Source of the DNA: Adiantum capillus-veneris
Lineage: Eukaryota; Streptophyta; Polypodiopsida; Polypodiales; Pteridaceae
Direction of reading: 5' to 3'
Length of the DNA: 36,000 nucleotides
NCBI GenBank assembly: GCA_014529385.2
Contig: CM043962.1
Span: 85,994,180-86,030,179 of the forward strand
The notes beneath the pieces are model-generated. The model was not told the origin of the DNA. It saw only the letters and a list, made by a program, of their open reading frames with translations, and searched no databases. This document shows, piece after piece, positions 1-10,459 of the stretch. Each line of letters starts with the position of its first letter. The first letter of the stretch is position 1. Position numbers and translations under genes: made by a program.

Positions 1-308
1 GATCAAATTTTTGATCTAAAAGACTGTATTATCCATTAGATACAAAATGTTGTATTGGTGTATATGAAATGTTAATTGAGTTTTATGACATCTTGTTTTA
101 AATTTTTTGTTATTTAATACAATTGTCTAAGTATGGTTCAATTATGAGGGGATTTTCCTACTTAAACACACTCTCTCTTTTCCTACTAGTCTTTGGTCGG
201 ACTAGTGCTATACTTAACAATTGGAATTAGATAATATATTAAATTATAATGTAGCTACTCCAATTTATCTTGATTTCAATCAAACGATTTTCGTCAGGAT
301 ATGGTATT
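1..308. other. Left flank of the gypsy element, no gene seen
   Basis: AT-rich DNA with no credible reading frame. Its last 90 bases or so (about 217-308) resemble the DNA just right of the element (about 13547-13638), including a shared core reading GGATATGG, so the element sits inside or between copies of a diverged local repeat. Confidence 0.6.
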
Positions 309-517
309 TGTTACCACCAAGCGACCACCTTTTATGTAGCCATGGGCCGGGCTTTTCGGACCCGCTAGTAGTGTATTAAGTTATTGGCCGGGCTTGTCGA
401 TCAGGTAGGAATGGTTAAGAGTGATTGCAGATGAGAGGTGCACTTTAAAACTGGAACCTATAATATTTGGGTAAGATTGGCTAAGTGTGGGTGCCCAAAT
501 GTGAGCGGGCAAGCCCA

Positions 518-525
518 TATAAAAG
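518..525 (+). promoter_or_regulatory. Probable TATA box of the 5' LTR
   Basis: TATAAAAG in the middle of the LTR; the aligned site in the 3' LTR reads TATAAATG at 13133-13140. Transcription should start a few tens of bases downstream, which places the (GA)n array in the transcribed R/U5 part. The start site itself is not visible. Confidence 0.6.
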
Positions 526-629
526 TCAATCTAAACCTAAAATACCTCATTCTCTCATTTGTGCAATGCAAGAAGAGTACTCTTGCTCCATCTCCTTCTC
601 CGTCTCCTTTGTGTTGTAGTGTGTGTGTG

Positions 630-632
<3 letters not shown>

Positions 633-705
<73 letters not shown>
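633..705 (+). repeat. (GA)n microsatellite in the 5' LTR
   Basis: About 36 GA units. The same array sits at the same place in the 3' LTR (13250-13312, about 31 units), so it was already in the element when it inserted. Translations full of alternating Arg-Glu or Ser-Leu here are artefacts of this repeat. Confidence 0.97.
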
Positions 706-706
<1 letters not shown>

Positions 707-937
707 ATTGCGGCAGCATGACGGCGGCGAGGCGGTTGAGCGCGGTGCAACGGTAGCTCCCTCTTCTTTGCGGCAAGGAATCCTCCACGACAGCAAGCAT
801 AGAGCGGTGTGTGACACACCATTGTCATCTTTGAGCTAACTAGTTTAGACTAGTTGCGTGCTTGGAGCCATCTGTGGCTCGCACACACTGTTAGGCAAGT
901 CCCTTGCTTCGATACGTGCGGTAGGAGCCCACATTTC

Positions 938-955
938 TGGCGCCGTTGCTGGGGA
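938..955 (+). other. Primer-binding site, tRNA-Asp
   Basis: TGGCGCCGTTGCTGGGGA begins 4 bases after the LTR end. It is complementary to the 3' end of plant tRNA-Asp(GUC) including CCA, with one mismatch (T for C at base 13). tRNA-Asp priming is known for Athila-type plant gypsy elements. Confidence 0.88.
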
Positions 956-1789
956 ATCGCCCTGCACTAAGCTCAAGAGGCACTCTGTGCTTCTTCTGTG
1001 TGAGTGTTTGTGTTAGGAAGGAAGAGGAAGAAGAAGAAGTTAATTTCTGCAAGTTTTTATTTCCTTCATAATCTCAGTTTTTTGCCAATGTCTGCTTGCA
1101 CATAATCTTTTGCACAGTTAGTAGTTAGTGTGTTAGTAGTGAATGAGTGTTTTCAGCTAGTGAATGAGTAAGCAGTTAGCAGAGAAGGTAGCTTCCCTGT
1201 AAGTTAGCAGTTAGCAGAGTAGTTAGCTGCAGAGGAGATAAGGTTAGGTTAGTTAGGAGAGTAGGTAAAGGTGTAGTGTGTGTATGGCCCAAAAAGGCCA
1301 CTTAAAACCGCACGCGTGGCAATCGTCTTAATATGAATAAATAAAATAAATAAATAAATAAAAATAAAAATAAAATAAAATATTTAAGCGTGAGTGTGTT
1401 CTACGAAAATTTAGGATCGGGATCATTAGCCCAAGCCCAAGCCCAAGCCTTAGTCCTCAGTCTTATGATATATATTAGACTCACTCTTATATATATACCC
1501 TACCCCCACAAGAAGAAATGAGGGCATGTGGGACAAGTTCCTCAAGTCCTCCACCATCCCCTTCACACTCACCCTCTGGACTTACTAATTCTAGTCCTCT
1601 TCCCACCTAGGAAAATACTATTTTTAGGATTCCGAGGGCTGTACGTAACCGAATCAAGGGCTGTAAAGCACGGCACGTCCCTCTAGCCAAGATGCTTGTT
1701 TTGAGCTATCGCATGCCATATTCTATGGCTCGATTAAAAAAAGGAACCAAAAATACAAAAAATTGGGTTGTAAACACCTAAAAAACTAG
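956..1789 (+). other. Untranslated leader of the gypsy element
   Basis: No credible reading frame. It holds purine-rich stretches, reiterated TTAGCAG/AGTTAG motifs (about 1120-1260), an AAATA-rich stretch (about 1335-1385) and four tandem AGCCCA-type hexamers near 1428-1450. It presumably carries packaging and dimerisation signals, but none can be recognised. Confidence 0.6.
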
Positions 1790-2404
1790 GTGAGCGGCCT
1801 TCAAGGGTACTCACCAACACCTCTAGAGTGTCGAGGTCACATGCACCTACGCTCTGATCGTGTGCTAGAGGATGAGCATATCAAGAGTGTGTCCGTTTAT
1901 GCGGGCACTCATTATTCCTCTACCTTAGGCTCTAGGCCCTCAGCGAGAACCCAAGGTAGTACCACTCAGGACCCGCATATTGCGTCCAGTGACTCTTTCT
2001 CTGACTACGACGTCATGGAGGGTTACCCAATGCCTAATCCTGATAGCTCAAGCCAAGACATGTATGCCATGGGCCCACGGTCCGGCAGGCCGAGCGTGCT
2101 TAACCGCTTGAAGGAAACCTTTAGTAGAGCCACTCCCTCTGAACATGGAGCTAACGATGTACATGAGGGGGGTGGGGAAGTAAATTCTCCATTCATGAAC
2201 AACGTAGACCCTATGCCCTTAGAGAATGTGCACATGAATACTCCATTCACTGCACCCCCTGACTCTTCAGAGCTATTCCCCTCCGAGGTTATATTACCTG
2301 ATGGTAGAAGCCTTGCCGAAGTACAAGAAGTTGAGCGGTATATCATTGCGCTAGGGAAAAGAAAATCGAGACCTTACGCAAGGCGGAGCAACGAAGAGAG
2401 TTAA
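1790..2404 (+). pseudogene. gag: gag N-terminal segment
   Basis: An open frame of about 204 codons between the leader and the proline-rich part of gag. It begins with GTG; the first ATG in frame is at 1841 and is the more credible start. The product is hydrophilic and rich in Ser, Pro, Glu and Asp, with no domain I recognise. It ends in a basic stretch (GKRKSRPYARR) followed by TAA. Its place directly upstream of the gag core suggests a matrix-like N-terminal region, but that rests on position alone. Reading resumes in another frame at 2471. Confidence 0.55.
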
Positions 2405-2470
2405 AAACAAAAACCCCTATGTCAGTATCATTGCTAGGAGAGCAATGAGAACTGGGAGTACGAACTATGA

Positions 2471-2695
2471 ATGGAAACTCTAACCAACCTATACAAAGGT
2501 CACACCTATCACGTGGGTTGGTTAGATGTCCTGCAATCTACAAGAGATGCTACTAGTGTAGAGGATCAACAACAAAGAGTTTGTGAGGTCATCCATAGGG
2601 TTATTGAGCTAGAGAGATAGAACAAGGGGATCCACATGCCTTCAATGGGTCTCATGAGATTCTTGGATACAGGGAAGGCTAAACAACCAACCTAA
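2471..2695 (+). pseudogene. gag: gag internal segment with in-frame stop
   Basis: A frame starting at ATG 2471 runs 49 codons to a TAG at 2618-2620 and continues open in the same frame to TAA at about 2695. The product is charged and probably helical, with a QQQRVCEVIHRVIELER-like end before the stop. It belongs to the same decayed gag as its neighbours and has no recognisable domain of its own. Confidence 0.45.
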
Positions 2696-2701
2696 TTGTA
2701 A

Positions 2702-3318
2702 ATGGAGACTCCCTCGGTAAGTCCGATGGATCCTCCATATGTTGTTTTGCCAGGGGTCTTAGTGCAATCTGAGCCCACAAGTGATAGCTTTACTTTTCCA
2801 AGTCTAGCTCATCTTTCCCTTGATGACACCACGGCTACCATGCCTACCCTAATGATGGGTATGCCAAGAAACACGCCATGGACCTCATTTGTTAGTAAAG
2901 CACCGCTACATGGTAGCTCAATACCCGCAACAGTACCTACAAGTGTGTACCAATCGTATACACCTATGGGTCCTCATACTCATGTAGTTCCTACCCCTCC
3001 CATTGTTTCAACAACCTATGCTCCACAACCACAACACCCAAGCTCTTATTTCCATGGGACCATATCGGCTAGCATTAGCATGTCCATTCCGATGTCTGCT
3101 ATGCCTAGGGCCACACATATGAACTTTGGCCACCACATCGCACAACACCGTACCAAACTTGGAACCCAAGGGCTTACTATGTGCTAAGCCCAATGCCAAT
3201 ACCTACTCCACATGTAGTCTTTGGAGCGCCTCCACCCACGGTGCCTGCTCACTTAGGTGACTTGGCAACATTTGCTCAAGCTATCGGTCAATCTGTTGCT
3301 GAGAATATGGTGTAACAC
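2702..3318 (+). pseudogene. gag: gag proline-rich linker
   Basis: From ATG 2702 the frame encodes a Pro/Ser/Thr/Met-rich, disordered-looking segment to a stop at 3187. Near 3150 the coherent sequence moves to another frame, which keeps the proline-rich character (PMPIPTPHVVFG) and runs into a helical segment (LGDLATFAQAIGQSVAENM) just before 3318. One indel near 3150 and another near 3315 separate this part from the gag core. Proline-rich linkers ahead of the gag core are usual in plant gypsy elements. Confidence 0.55.
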
Positions 3319-4492
3319 GCCTGATAGAGAGCCTAGAAGTAAGGCAGTACAAATAGCCAAGCTCACCCAAAAATTTAGTGGGGATGGGGACGTGAGAAAG
3401 CATATCAAAGTGTTTGAACAAATATGTGATTCTCTCGGAGAACACAATGACCTGCATAAGAGTAATGCTTTAAGCCTAACCTTAAGTGAGAAGGCTGGGG
3501 ATTGGTATAGAACCCTAAGGGTGGAAGAAAAAATGATTCACCCTACTCTTAGGAGATTGTTCTTGAAAGAATACATACAAGAGGAAGTGCTTTGGGGTGT
3601 AGCCTCTCAGCTCCAGAAAGCCCAACGAGAGGAAGGAGAGTTAGTGAGAGACTTTATTAGCCGCTTGAAGCATTTGAATTCTCATTGTAATCCAAATGAG
3701 CGCTTCAATAATAATCAATTTCTTTATAGATTCATTAGGGGATTGCAACATGAGGATATCTGCAATGGCCTAGTCATTAGAGGTATCACCACTTGGGAAG
3801 CAGTCACCACCAATGCAATCCAATTGGAGGATAATTTAATGATTCAAGGAGAAAGAGTGTCTGTTGAGCCTAAATCTATTAGCTCGCAAGCATCGAGGCA
3901 TCATCCAATGACCCTAAAGCCTATTGCTAAGGAGCCAAAGATATCTGAGATGACTTTAGCAGATCTCACCAAGGCCATTCAAGAGAGTCTTAGAGATAAT
4001 CGTGCTCAACAAAATAATTATATGTATCCAAGAAGGGAGCAACAATGGTGCTCAATATGCTATGGTTCGCATAGGTACAGTGAATGCCCTACTTTTAGAG
4101 TAAAATTCAATGGGAATTGCAATGCCTGTGGGAGGTATGGTCATCAAGCTAAGGATTGCATAGTATTTAAGCGCGCGATGGCCAATAGACCAACCTTAGC
4201 ATGGACAGACACACCTCGAGTTCCTGCATTGATGCCAGCCCCACCTCTTGAACAAACATCACAACACATGGTCCCTAGGGCCCATATTGTTGTTCAAACA
4301 ACACCCTTACCACCTCTAGCGCTAGGATCGCAACCACCACATCTGAGAATGACTTATGTGAACCAAGTGGGTTGTGAGTCATCTATTGCTTGTTTAGAAG
4401 CCTATGAGGAAGATATAGACCCTAATATTGCCTATGGGATGGACGGGCTTGAAAAAAGTCCACAATACTACATGGAGGACTATTGTGTATAA
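3257..4492 (+). pseudogene. gag: gag core: capsid-like domain and two zinc knuckles
   Basis: Coherent protein starts at about 3318. It carries the retrotransposon gag (capsid-like) signature: KFSGDGDVRKHIKVFE, a WYRTL block, then RDFISRLKHL and FIRGLQ (about 3370-3850). Two CCHC zinc knuckles follow: one at 4049-4087 of the form CX2CX3HX4C, and a classical CX2CX4HX4C at 4118-4159. In this family the capsid part forms the particle and the knuckles bind the element's RNA. The frame ends in TAA at 4490-4492 but stays meaningful beyond it. The ORF begins with GTG, not ATG, because the true upstream reading is in another frame. Confidence 0.85.
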
Positions 4493-4790
4493 GTCAAACT
4501 TGTCTATCAAGTAGCTACTCTTGCTGCAAGAGGCCAAAATATCAATTACACTACCAAGAGACCACCTCTTCAATGCTATGAGTGTGGAGGTCCAGATCGT
4601 GTGGCCGAGTGTCTTATTAGGCTACAAAAGAACACCCTACTAATACAAACCAATAAAGCGAGCACGTCTACAATGCCCATACTCATATGTAATCGATATG
4701 GCATAGATCATTTGATTGCCCAATGTCCAAATAACCCAAACGCGCCGAAGATCACGCCATTACACTTGATTTAGGTTACCCAGGAACCAT
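4493..4790 (+). pseudogene. gag: gag C-terminal segment with two decayed zinc knuckles
   Basis: Same frame as the gag core, after its TAA. A third knuckle-like block at 4574-4612 (CYECGGPDRVAEC) has Arg where His is expected and is one residue short. A fourth at 4688-4726 (CNRYGIDHLIAQC) has Tyr in place of the second Cys. Spacings between all four blocks are multiples of three, so they belonged to one protein. Four tandem knuckles is more than the usual one or two in plant gypsy gag. Confidence 0.6.
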
Positions 4791-4873
4791 CACAAAGTAC
4801 CCTTGTGGTACTTGTAAATGTACTCACACGATCGATGCTCCAAAAACAAAATTATATTCTTGAGTAAAGAGAC

Positions 4874-5749
4874 GTGGCATCCATTGCCCTATCTCAGAAG
4901 AAGAAGAAAACACGAAGGAAGAGATCGCATAAAGCAGCGAAGTCAGAACCCGGTTCAAAAACCAACATAGGGACTGGTGACGACCTCGTATATATGAACG
5001 ACATTGAAGAGGATTCTGATTCAGGTGAAACCATGGAGACCAAAACAACCACTAAGATAGAAACCAAGAAGGAAGATCTTCATGAGCCACAATGGCCAGG
5101 ATCCAAGAAGAAGATAGGAACTTATCCAAACCCTACAGAGGAGATCGAGCAAGTCAAGCAATTAAGGAGTTTGGTAGAAGATACCCAAAGGGATTTAGAA
5201 CCAGCACCTAGGTAGATCCAGATTACAGACACAGTGTTCCCTACGCAACAACAACCTCACCAAGTCCATAGACCCTTAGCCATAACTAGTGTTATCCAAG
5301 AAGCAAGCGACTTAAAGTCATGGGAAAGTGGACATACTCACTTCTTGATGGAAAGAATGTTTACAGAGGGACTACCTGACCCTATCAAAGAAATGGAGAT
5401 CCCATCTTCCCCACGTCAAGGGACTGAAGCCCAAAAGGTGCCGTTAAACATTTCAAAATTGATGGACTTCATGTCTTTAGAAGTTAGAACCACCATCATG
5501 TACAAACTATATGGAGACCCTGAGCTAGTCTTAGCTCTTCGAGCTTTCCTCAATCGAGAACTGACGGTTGGGCTACCACAATTTTCACAGATGGATGGAA
5601 CAAGGGAGATGCCAATAGAGGAGGAACACTTAGATCCACGACCCAACCTAGATGAGAACCTTGTTGTAGAAATACCTGTTAACAAGTTGGGACAATACTT
5701 TGAGGGCAAGAATCCAATGCAGCCATACCAATCACTACCAAGGGATTAA
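4874..5749 (+). pseudogene. Charged gag-protease linker
   Basis: Two successive frames (4874-5215 and 5234-5749) of hydrophilic protein. The first is very basic then acidic (KKKKTRRKRSHKAAK, later EEDSDSGE). The second is acidic and ends just before the protease. No family recognised. They are the continuation of the gag-pol polyprotein, broken by a TAG near 5213 and a frame change near 5740. Confidence 0.5.
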
Positions 5750-5750
5750 C

Positions 5751-6394
5751 TGTGAAGGGAATCCTTGATGGTGGCGCTAGGGTTAGCATTGTGACTAAAA
5801 ATTGATGGGAAAGTATGGGAAAACCTCACCTTGGAACCACAACCATAGTAGTAAAGATGGCCAATGGGTCTATTGTTAAACCTATTGGGATGCTAGAAGA
5901 TCTCAAGATCAAGGTCTTTGGACATAAGAATTTCCTTCATCGTTATGGATTTCTCCAAGCACACTATGGCATCTGAGATGATCTTAGGACGTCCATTCAC
6001 AAGGGAAGCAAAAATGGTGCATGACTGGTCTAACAACCATGTCTACTTGCAGTACCAAGATTCTATCATTCGAGTGGATCTTGTAACTCGTCGAGCACAT
6101 CCTCTAGGAAACAAGTTTATAATTGATCATAGATTTGACACCACAGAACACTCGACCCCATTGCAGTATTGTTACACGTGTAAAGCGGACACTGATGTTG
6201 GGGAAGACACTTGGGGAAATAGGGGGATGACTTGGGTAACACTTGAGGGGGATAAAATGCCACCACTTGTACCCTTAAATATGCGAGAAGAAATGCATAT
6301 AGCTTCTGATGACCTACAAGATGAAGGTCTGATTGGCATTGGAACCAATAGCATCTCATTAAACTATAGCCCACATGATTTGGGGTCAGAATAA
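5751..6394 (+). pseudogene. pol: Retropepsin-like aspartic protease (first copy)
   Basis: The active-site block ILDGGARVSI lies at about 5761-5790, with DGG at 5767-5775 in place of the common D-T/S-G; DGG also occurs in other plant gypsy proteases. A TGA follows at 5803-5805, then SMGKPHL. The frame changes near 5915, after which the C-terminal half is clear: FIVMDFSKH, then MILGRPFTREAKMVHDW, the conserved second half of the retropepsin fold. The enzyme would process the Gag-Pol polyprotein. A TAA at 6392-6394 ends the open stretch. Broken by one stop and one frameshift. Confidence 0.8.
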
Positions 6395-7216
6395 TCAATT
6401 GAAATTGACTTTGAGGACAAAGAATCTGAGTTAAATGTTAGTGCAAATGTGGGGACAAACCAATCAGGGCCCAGTGGTACCCTAGATGACAATCTATCCA
6501 AGGGAGCAGAAGACACAAGTAGTGATTCATCTAGTGACTCTTCACTAGAGACCGGCCGTAATAAAAAATTAGACAAGAAGAGTAAGAGATATAAGAGGCG
6601 ATGATATCGAGCAAATGTGTGTGCTAGAATAAATGAACAGAAATCTACCACAGAATGGCTTATTTATATAGGGGCATGTGATGCTCATCGAAAGTTGGTA
6701 GATAACTGGGGTGAATACCTTCAAAGCTTTATGTGGTGTAGTCCACAACCCATTGACATTGCACAAGTAGAGGCTACAGAGAAGCCAAAGTTGAGCCGTA
6801 CCGTAAGGAGACGACAAAATCGAGAGTTAGCTCAAGAACAAAAGGAATCAAAAGTGAAATCGCAGTCCACAGAACAACAGGACCCCACAGACTTACACCC
6901 TGCACTTGAACATTTCAAATCCTACACCACAGAGGAACGTAAGGTTGTGTATACAAAGGCTCAAAGAAAACCTATCAATGGAAGCAATGGAGTTTATGAC
7001 GGTCCCGCGATAGTTACGGAAATAGAGCTAGCAGACCCAAGAGAAGAGTCCAAACCTCTTTTCATTGCCCAAGATCTGACACACACTAAGGAGTATGTAC
7101 TTAAAGAACTTCTCAAGGAATTCGGGGATATATTTGCCTTGACATATCATGATATGAAAGGTGTTCCACCTTCTGTGGTGCAACACACAATCCCCATGAA
7201 TAGCATACCCTATTGA
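6395..7216 (+). pseudogene. pol: Protease-RT linker and start of RT
   Basis: The same frame as the protease C-terminal half continues through TAA 6392-6394 and TGA 6602-6604. An acidic, Ser-rich, then Lys/Arg-rich linker leads to a block typical of the RT N-terminus, LLKEFGDIFALTYHDMKGVPP (about 7100-7170). The frame stops at TGA 7214-7216. Compared with the family, about 25 residues before the next conserved block (EHSEWMSPIV) appear to be missing at this junction, so a short deletion is likely here along with the frame change. Confidence 0.7.
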
Positions 7217-8012
7217 GCACTCAGAATGGATGTCTCCAATAGTGATTGTGCCAAAAAAGAATGGGAAACTCAGAGTGTGCGTGGATCTCAAGAAGGTCAA
7301 TGCCACCACTAGGAGGGACCATTACCCCTTTCCATATTCAGAATATGTGCTTGAAAGAGTTGCAGGGAAGGAAGATTATAGCTTTTTACATGGGTACTCT
7401 GACTACAATCAAATCACAATTGCACTAAAGGACCAAGCTAAAACAACTTTTATAAACGAATTTGGAGTGTTCGCATTTCGTGTTACGATTTTTGGCTTAA
7501 CCAATGCCCCTGCTACCTTTCAAAGATTAATAAACACTTCTTTTAGAGAATATTTGAGGGAGTTTTGCGAAGGTTTTTTAGATGACCTTTGTGTTTATTT
7601 CTCTTAGAAAGAACATCTATCATGCTTACGAAAAGTGTTTGAGAAGTGTAGATTGTATCGCATCTCCTTAAGCCCTTTCAAATACCGATTTTGGGTTAAA
7701 CATGGAGTCATTTTAGGGCATATAGTGTCCAAAAATGGGATTTCCACAGATGAGGGAAATATTAAAGCCATTGCTGAATTGCCACCACCTACAAACTATA
7801 AAGGAGTTCAAAGGTTCATGGGCCATGTTGGTTATTACCGACGGTTTATTTTAAAATTTGAAGAGATAGCTCGTCCTTTGTACAAGCTTCTTATTGAGTT
7901 CCACTGGACCGCGGAGTGTGACCATGCTTATGAGTCATTGAAAAAGACCTTGACAAGCGCTCCTAGTCTACGAGTGCCCAGATTTAAATGTAGTTTACCA
8001 TGTGCATATTGA
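7215..8012 (+). pseudogene. pol: Reverse transcriptase domain
   Basis: Gypsy-type RT in order: WMSPIVIVPKKNGKLRVCVD, then NATTRRDHYPFP, FGLTNAPATFQ, the catalytic FLDDL (Asp codons at 7581-7586), then LGHIVSKNGI and the thumb/connection block RFMGHVGYYRRF. One in-frame TAG at 7605-7607 interrupts it just after the catalytic block. The enzyme copies the element RNA into DNA. The catalytic Asp pair is kept, but the stop and the frame break at about 7978 make this copy non-functional. Confidence 0.93.
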
Positions 8013-8514
8013 TGCATCAAACTTTGCTATTGGGTGTGTTCTAGCTCAACCAGGAGAACATAAATTGGACTACCCCATTAGCTTTGCAAGTCGTCAAACA
8101 ATTGAATGATGCCGAGAGAAACTACACCACTACATAGCGAGAAGCTTTAGGTATGATTTATGCAGTAAAGAAATTCCGCTACTACCTTCTTGCCAGCAAG
8201 TTTATTTTCTATGTGGATCATCAAGCCTTGTTGTATCTAGTAAATAAACCTTGTTCCACGGAAATAATTACATGATGGTTGTTAATTCTCCTTGAGTTTG
8301 ATTTTACCTTGTGGTGAGACCTGGTAAAAGACATGTCATGGCGGATCATTTGTCTCACATACCCAATGGTGAAGCCCCTACTGGAGTCGATGATGAATTG
8401 CCTGATACTTCTCTATTCTTAGTCGAAACAATACCTGAATGGAGTGAGAAGATTGTGAACTTTCTAGTTAATGGTTTTCCACCCAAAGAGCTTTGTAAGG
8501 ACATCGCTCGATAA
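7978..8514 (+). pseudogene. pol: RNase H domain
   Basis: After a frame change the RNase H begins with HIDASNFAIGCVLAQ (catalytic Asp at 8011-8013). The reading shifts again near 8100 to NDAERNYTT, a TAG at 8138-8140, then REALGMIYAVKKFRYYL (Glu at 8141-8143) and YVDHQALLYL (Asp at 8216-8218). A TGA lies near 8273. A third shift leads to VRPGKRHVMADHLSHI (8311 onward), the RNase H-to-integrase block. Catalytic D-E-D residues are all present, but at least two frameshifts and two stops break the gene. Confidence 0.9.
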
Positions 8515-8535
8515 CTGTTGAAATAATGTGAACCT

Positions 8536-9804
8536 TATTCTCTCATTGCAGGAACTCTCTACAAGCTAGGGAAGGATGATAGTCTTAGACATTGTGCCCG
8601 TGAGGATGAGTATTTATACATACTGCAAGAGGCCCACATGGGTATAGCCGGAGGACATTTCTCAGGGGAACTAACAGCTAGAAAGGTGTTGCAATCAAGC
8701 TATTAATGGCCTACCTTATTCAAAGATGCATCACTTTTTGCAAAAGGATGTGATGAATGTTAACATTACAAGATCACACAACAAAAGGATAAGATGCCCT
8801 TACATCCTGTTAAAGTGACTCAACCATTTGAAAAATGGGGGCTGGACTTTGTAGGCCCAATTAGTCCGGCAGCTAGTAGCACTCAATCGTGATATATTAT
8901 CGTTGCCATTGACTATGTGACAAAGTGGGCAGAAGCCAGGGCGGCACGTAAGGCTGATGCAAGGTCAACTGCCAAGTTTCTCTTTGAGAAAATTATTACA
9001 AGATTTGGTTGTCCCTTTGAGATTCTGAGTGACAATGGCACTCATTTTATAAATGGAGTGACAAAAGAACTCAGTACTAACTTCATGATAGCTCACCATA
9101 AGTCCACACCTTATTATCCACAAACAAATGGCCAAGCCGAGAGCACCAAGAAGACCTTAATCTCTATCTTGACCAAAACGGTGGAAGCTCATTGCACAGA
9201 TTGGGATTTGAAGCTAACTTCAGCCCTATGGGCTTATCATACTTCTTACAAAGTGGCTATTAATTGTACACCATTTAAAATGGTATATGGCCAAGAAGTA
9301 GTTATGCCATGGGAGTTTGTAATTCCTAGTGTGCGTGTAGCTTCATAAGAAGGTTGGGATGGTAACCCTTTAGTTGAGTGCTTATATATCCTTGAAAGGG
9401 TAGATGAAGAAAGGCAATTGGCTGTGCAAAACGCACTTGTGGAGAAAGATAGAAGGAAGAAATGGTTTGACCGTCTTCTAAAGAACAAGGATATCAATGT
9501 CGGTGATAAAGTCCTTATGTATGGAGTGCATAACAAAAAGAAAGAGTTGAAATATGCGGAAAAAGGACCATATAGAGTATGTAAAATTATCCCACAAGGG
9601 ACCATTCGTGTGGAGACTCTTGATGGAGTTGAAACCATTGGATTCCTCAATGGGAGCAAATTTAAAAGATACTATGATCCTTTAAGCCAAGAGGAACTAC
9701 ATTCCATCCATCACAAAAAGGCAGCTAAGGCACAAATAGAATTGAAGAAGATACAAGCTGAGGCTAAGGAGAAACAACAACGCATAAGATGCCAACGGGG
9801 CTAA
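8536..9804 (+). pseudogene. pol: Integrase
   Basis: One frame with four in-frame stops (TAA 8704, TAA 8761, TGA 8890, TAA 9346). The N-terminal HHCC zinc-binding part is visible (EAHMGIAGGHF ... KGCDEC). The catalytic core has Asp in GLDFVGP (8845-8847), Asp in SDNGTHF (9031-9033) and Glu in TNGQAES (9139-9141), with exactly 35 residues between the last two: the DD35E triad. The C-terminal part holds the GDKVLMY and KGPYRVCKI blocks (about 9500-9590), then a Lys/Glu-rich tail. No chromodomain is seen. Ends at TAA 9802-9804; the next domain follows in another frame with no gap. Confidence 0.93.
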
Positions 9805-10459
9805 CCTTGGAGCTACACATGCATTCCACGTTGAAATCGACGAGGATTGTTTGGACTCTGACACACCTCTACGATACCCTACTGAGCTAAATAGCACCTA
9901 TGGAAAAGTGCTATATAATGCCTTATTGGGCACAGGTGCTAAGTATAATCTATTGTCATATGGAGTATGGTGTGAGTTGGGAAAGCCACCTCTATTTGAG
10001 AGTATTATCCAAGTCAAGGGTGTCAACAAGAAAAAAACTGCAGTTTTTGGAATCTGGCACACTACTGTCAGTTATGACAATGGGGTTGGAGCTCAAGACT
10101 TTTGGGTCATGCCTACTAGAACTAAGGAGGGTAATATAAACCTAGAACGCACATGGATAATAGCCGCCAAATGCACTATCGATTGGGGGATTGGGGGTCT
10201 CACAACGGAGAAACCAACTCTTAGCCCTACCACTCAAGCCATAGTCCCTGAGATATTGCCTCTTAAGGAAATAAAACCCAAAACATTGCATGTCCAAGAG
10301 GTTGAACCATATGTCCCCATAGCCCAACTCTCTAGAGCTTCAACTTCTATAGTTAGAATAAAGCTTGAGACACACAAGACCCATCCTAATATAGCAAAGA
10401 AAGCATACAAGTGGGTCCCTAAAGCTTCTTTACCAACCATAGCTAGTGCTCAAAGATAG
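9788..10459 (+). pseudogene. Second retropepsin-like domain, after integrase
   Basis: Open from about 9788 to TAG 10457-10459 in a different frame from integrase; the nominal start at 9851 is TTG. The block NALLGTGAKYNLLSYGVW followed by ELGKPPL resembles a protease active-site region, with GTG at 9929-9937 where DTG would be expected, a change that needs one base (GAC to GGC). It is also laid out like the element's own first protease (ILDGGARVSI ... MGKPHL). A later block, WIIAAKCTIDWG (about 10150-10190), sits where retropepsins have their hydrophobic LGRxWL-type segment. The usual gypsy order has protease before RT, so a second copy here is unexpected. It could be a duplicated or captured protease, inactive in this copy. 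Confidence 0.6.

Larger units (their letters stand above)
309..933 (+). repeat. 5' LTR of the gypsy element
   Basis: 625 bp, beginning TGTTACCACC and ending GGAGCCCACA, matched along its length by 12933-13532. It contains a TATA box, a (GA)n array downstream of it, and a GC-rich 3' third. Relative to the 3' LTR it has about 11 extra bases near 475-490 and a longer GA array. Confidence 0.95.

Noticed and set aside
438-839. Reading frames of Arg-Glu or Ser-Leu repeats here and at 13062-13447, 22262-22685, 23700-24019 and 20203-20261
   Set aside because: They translate GA/CT microsatellites and change identity with frame. No real protein.
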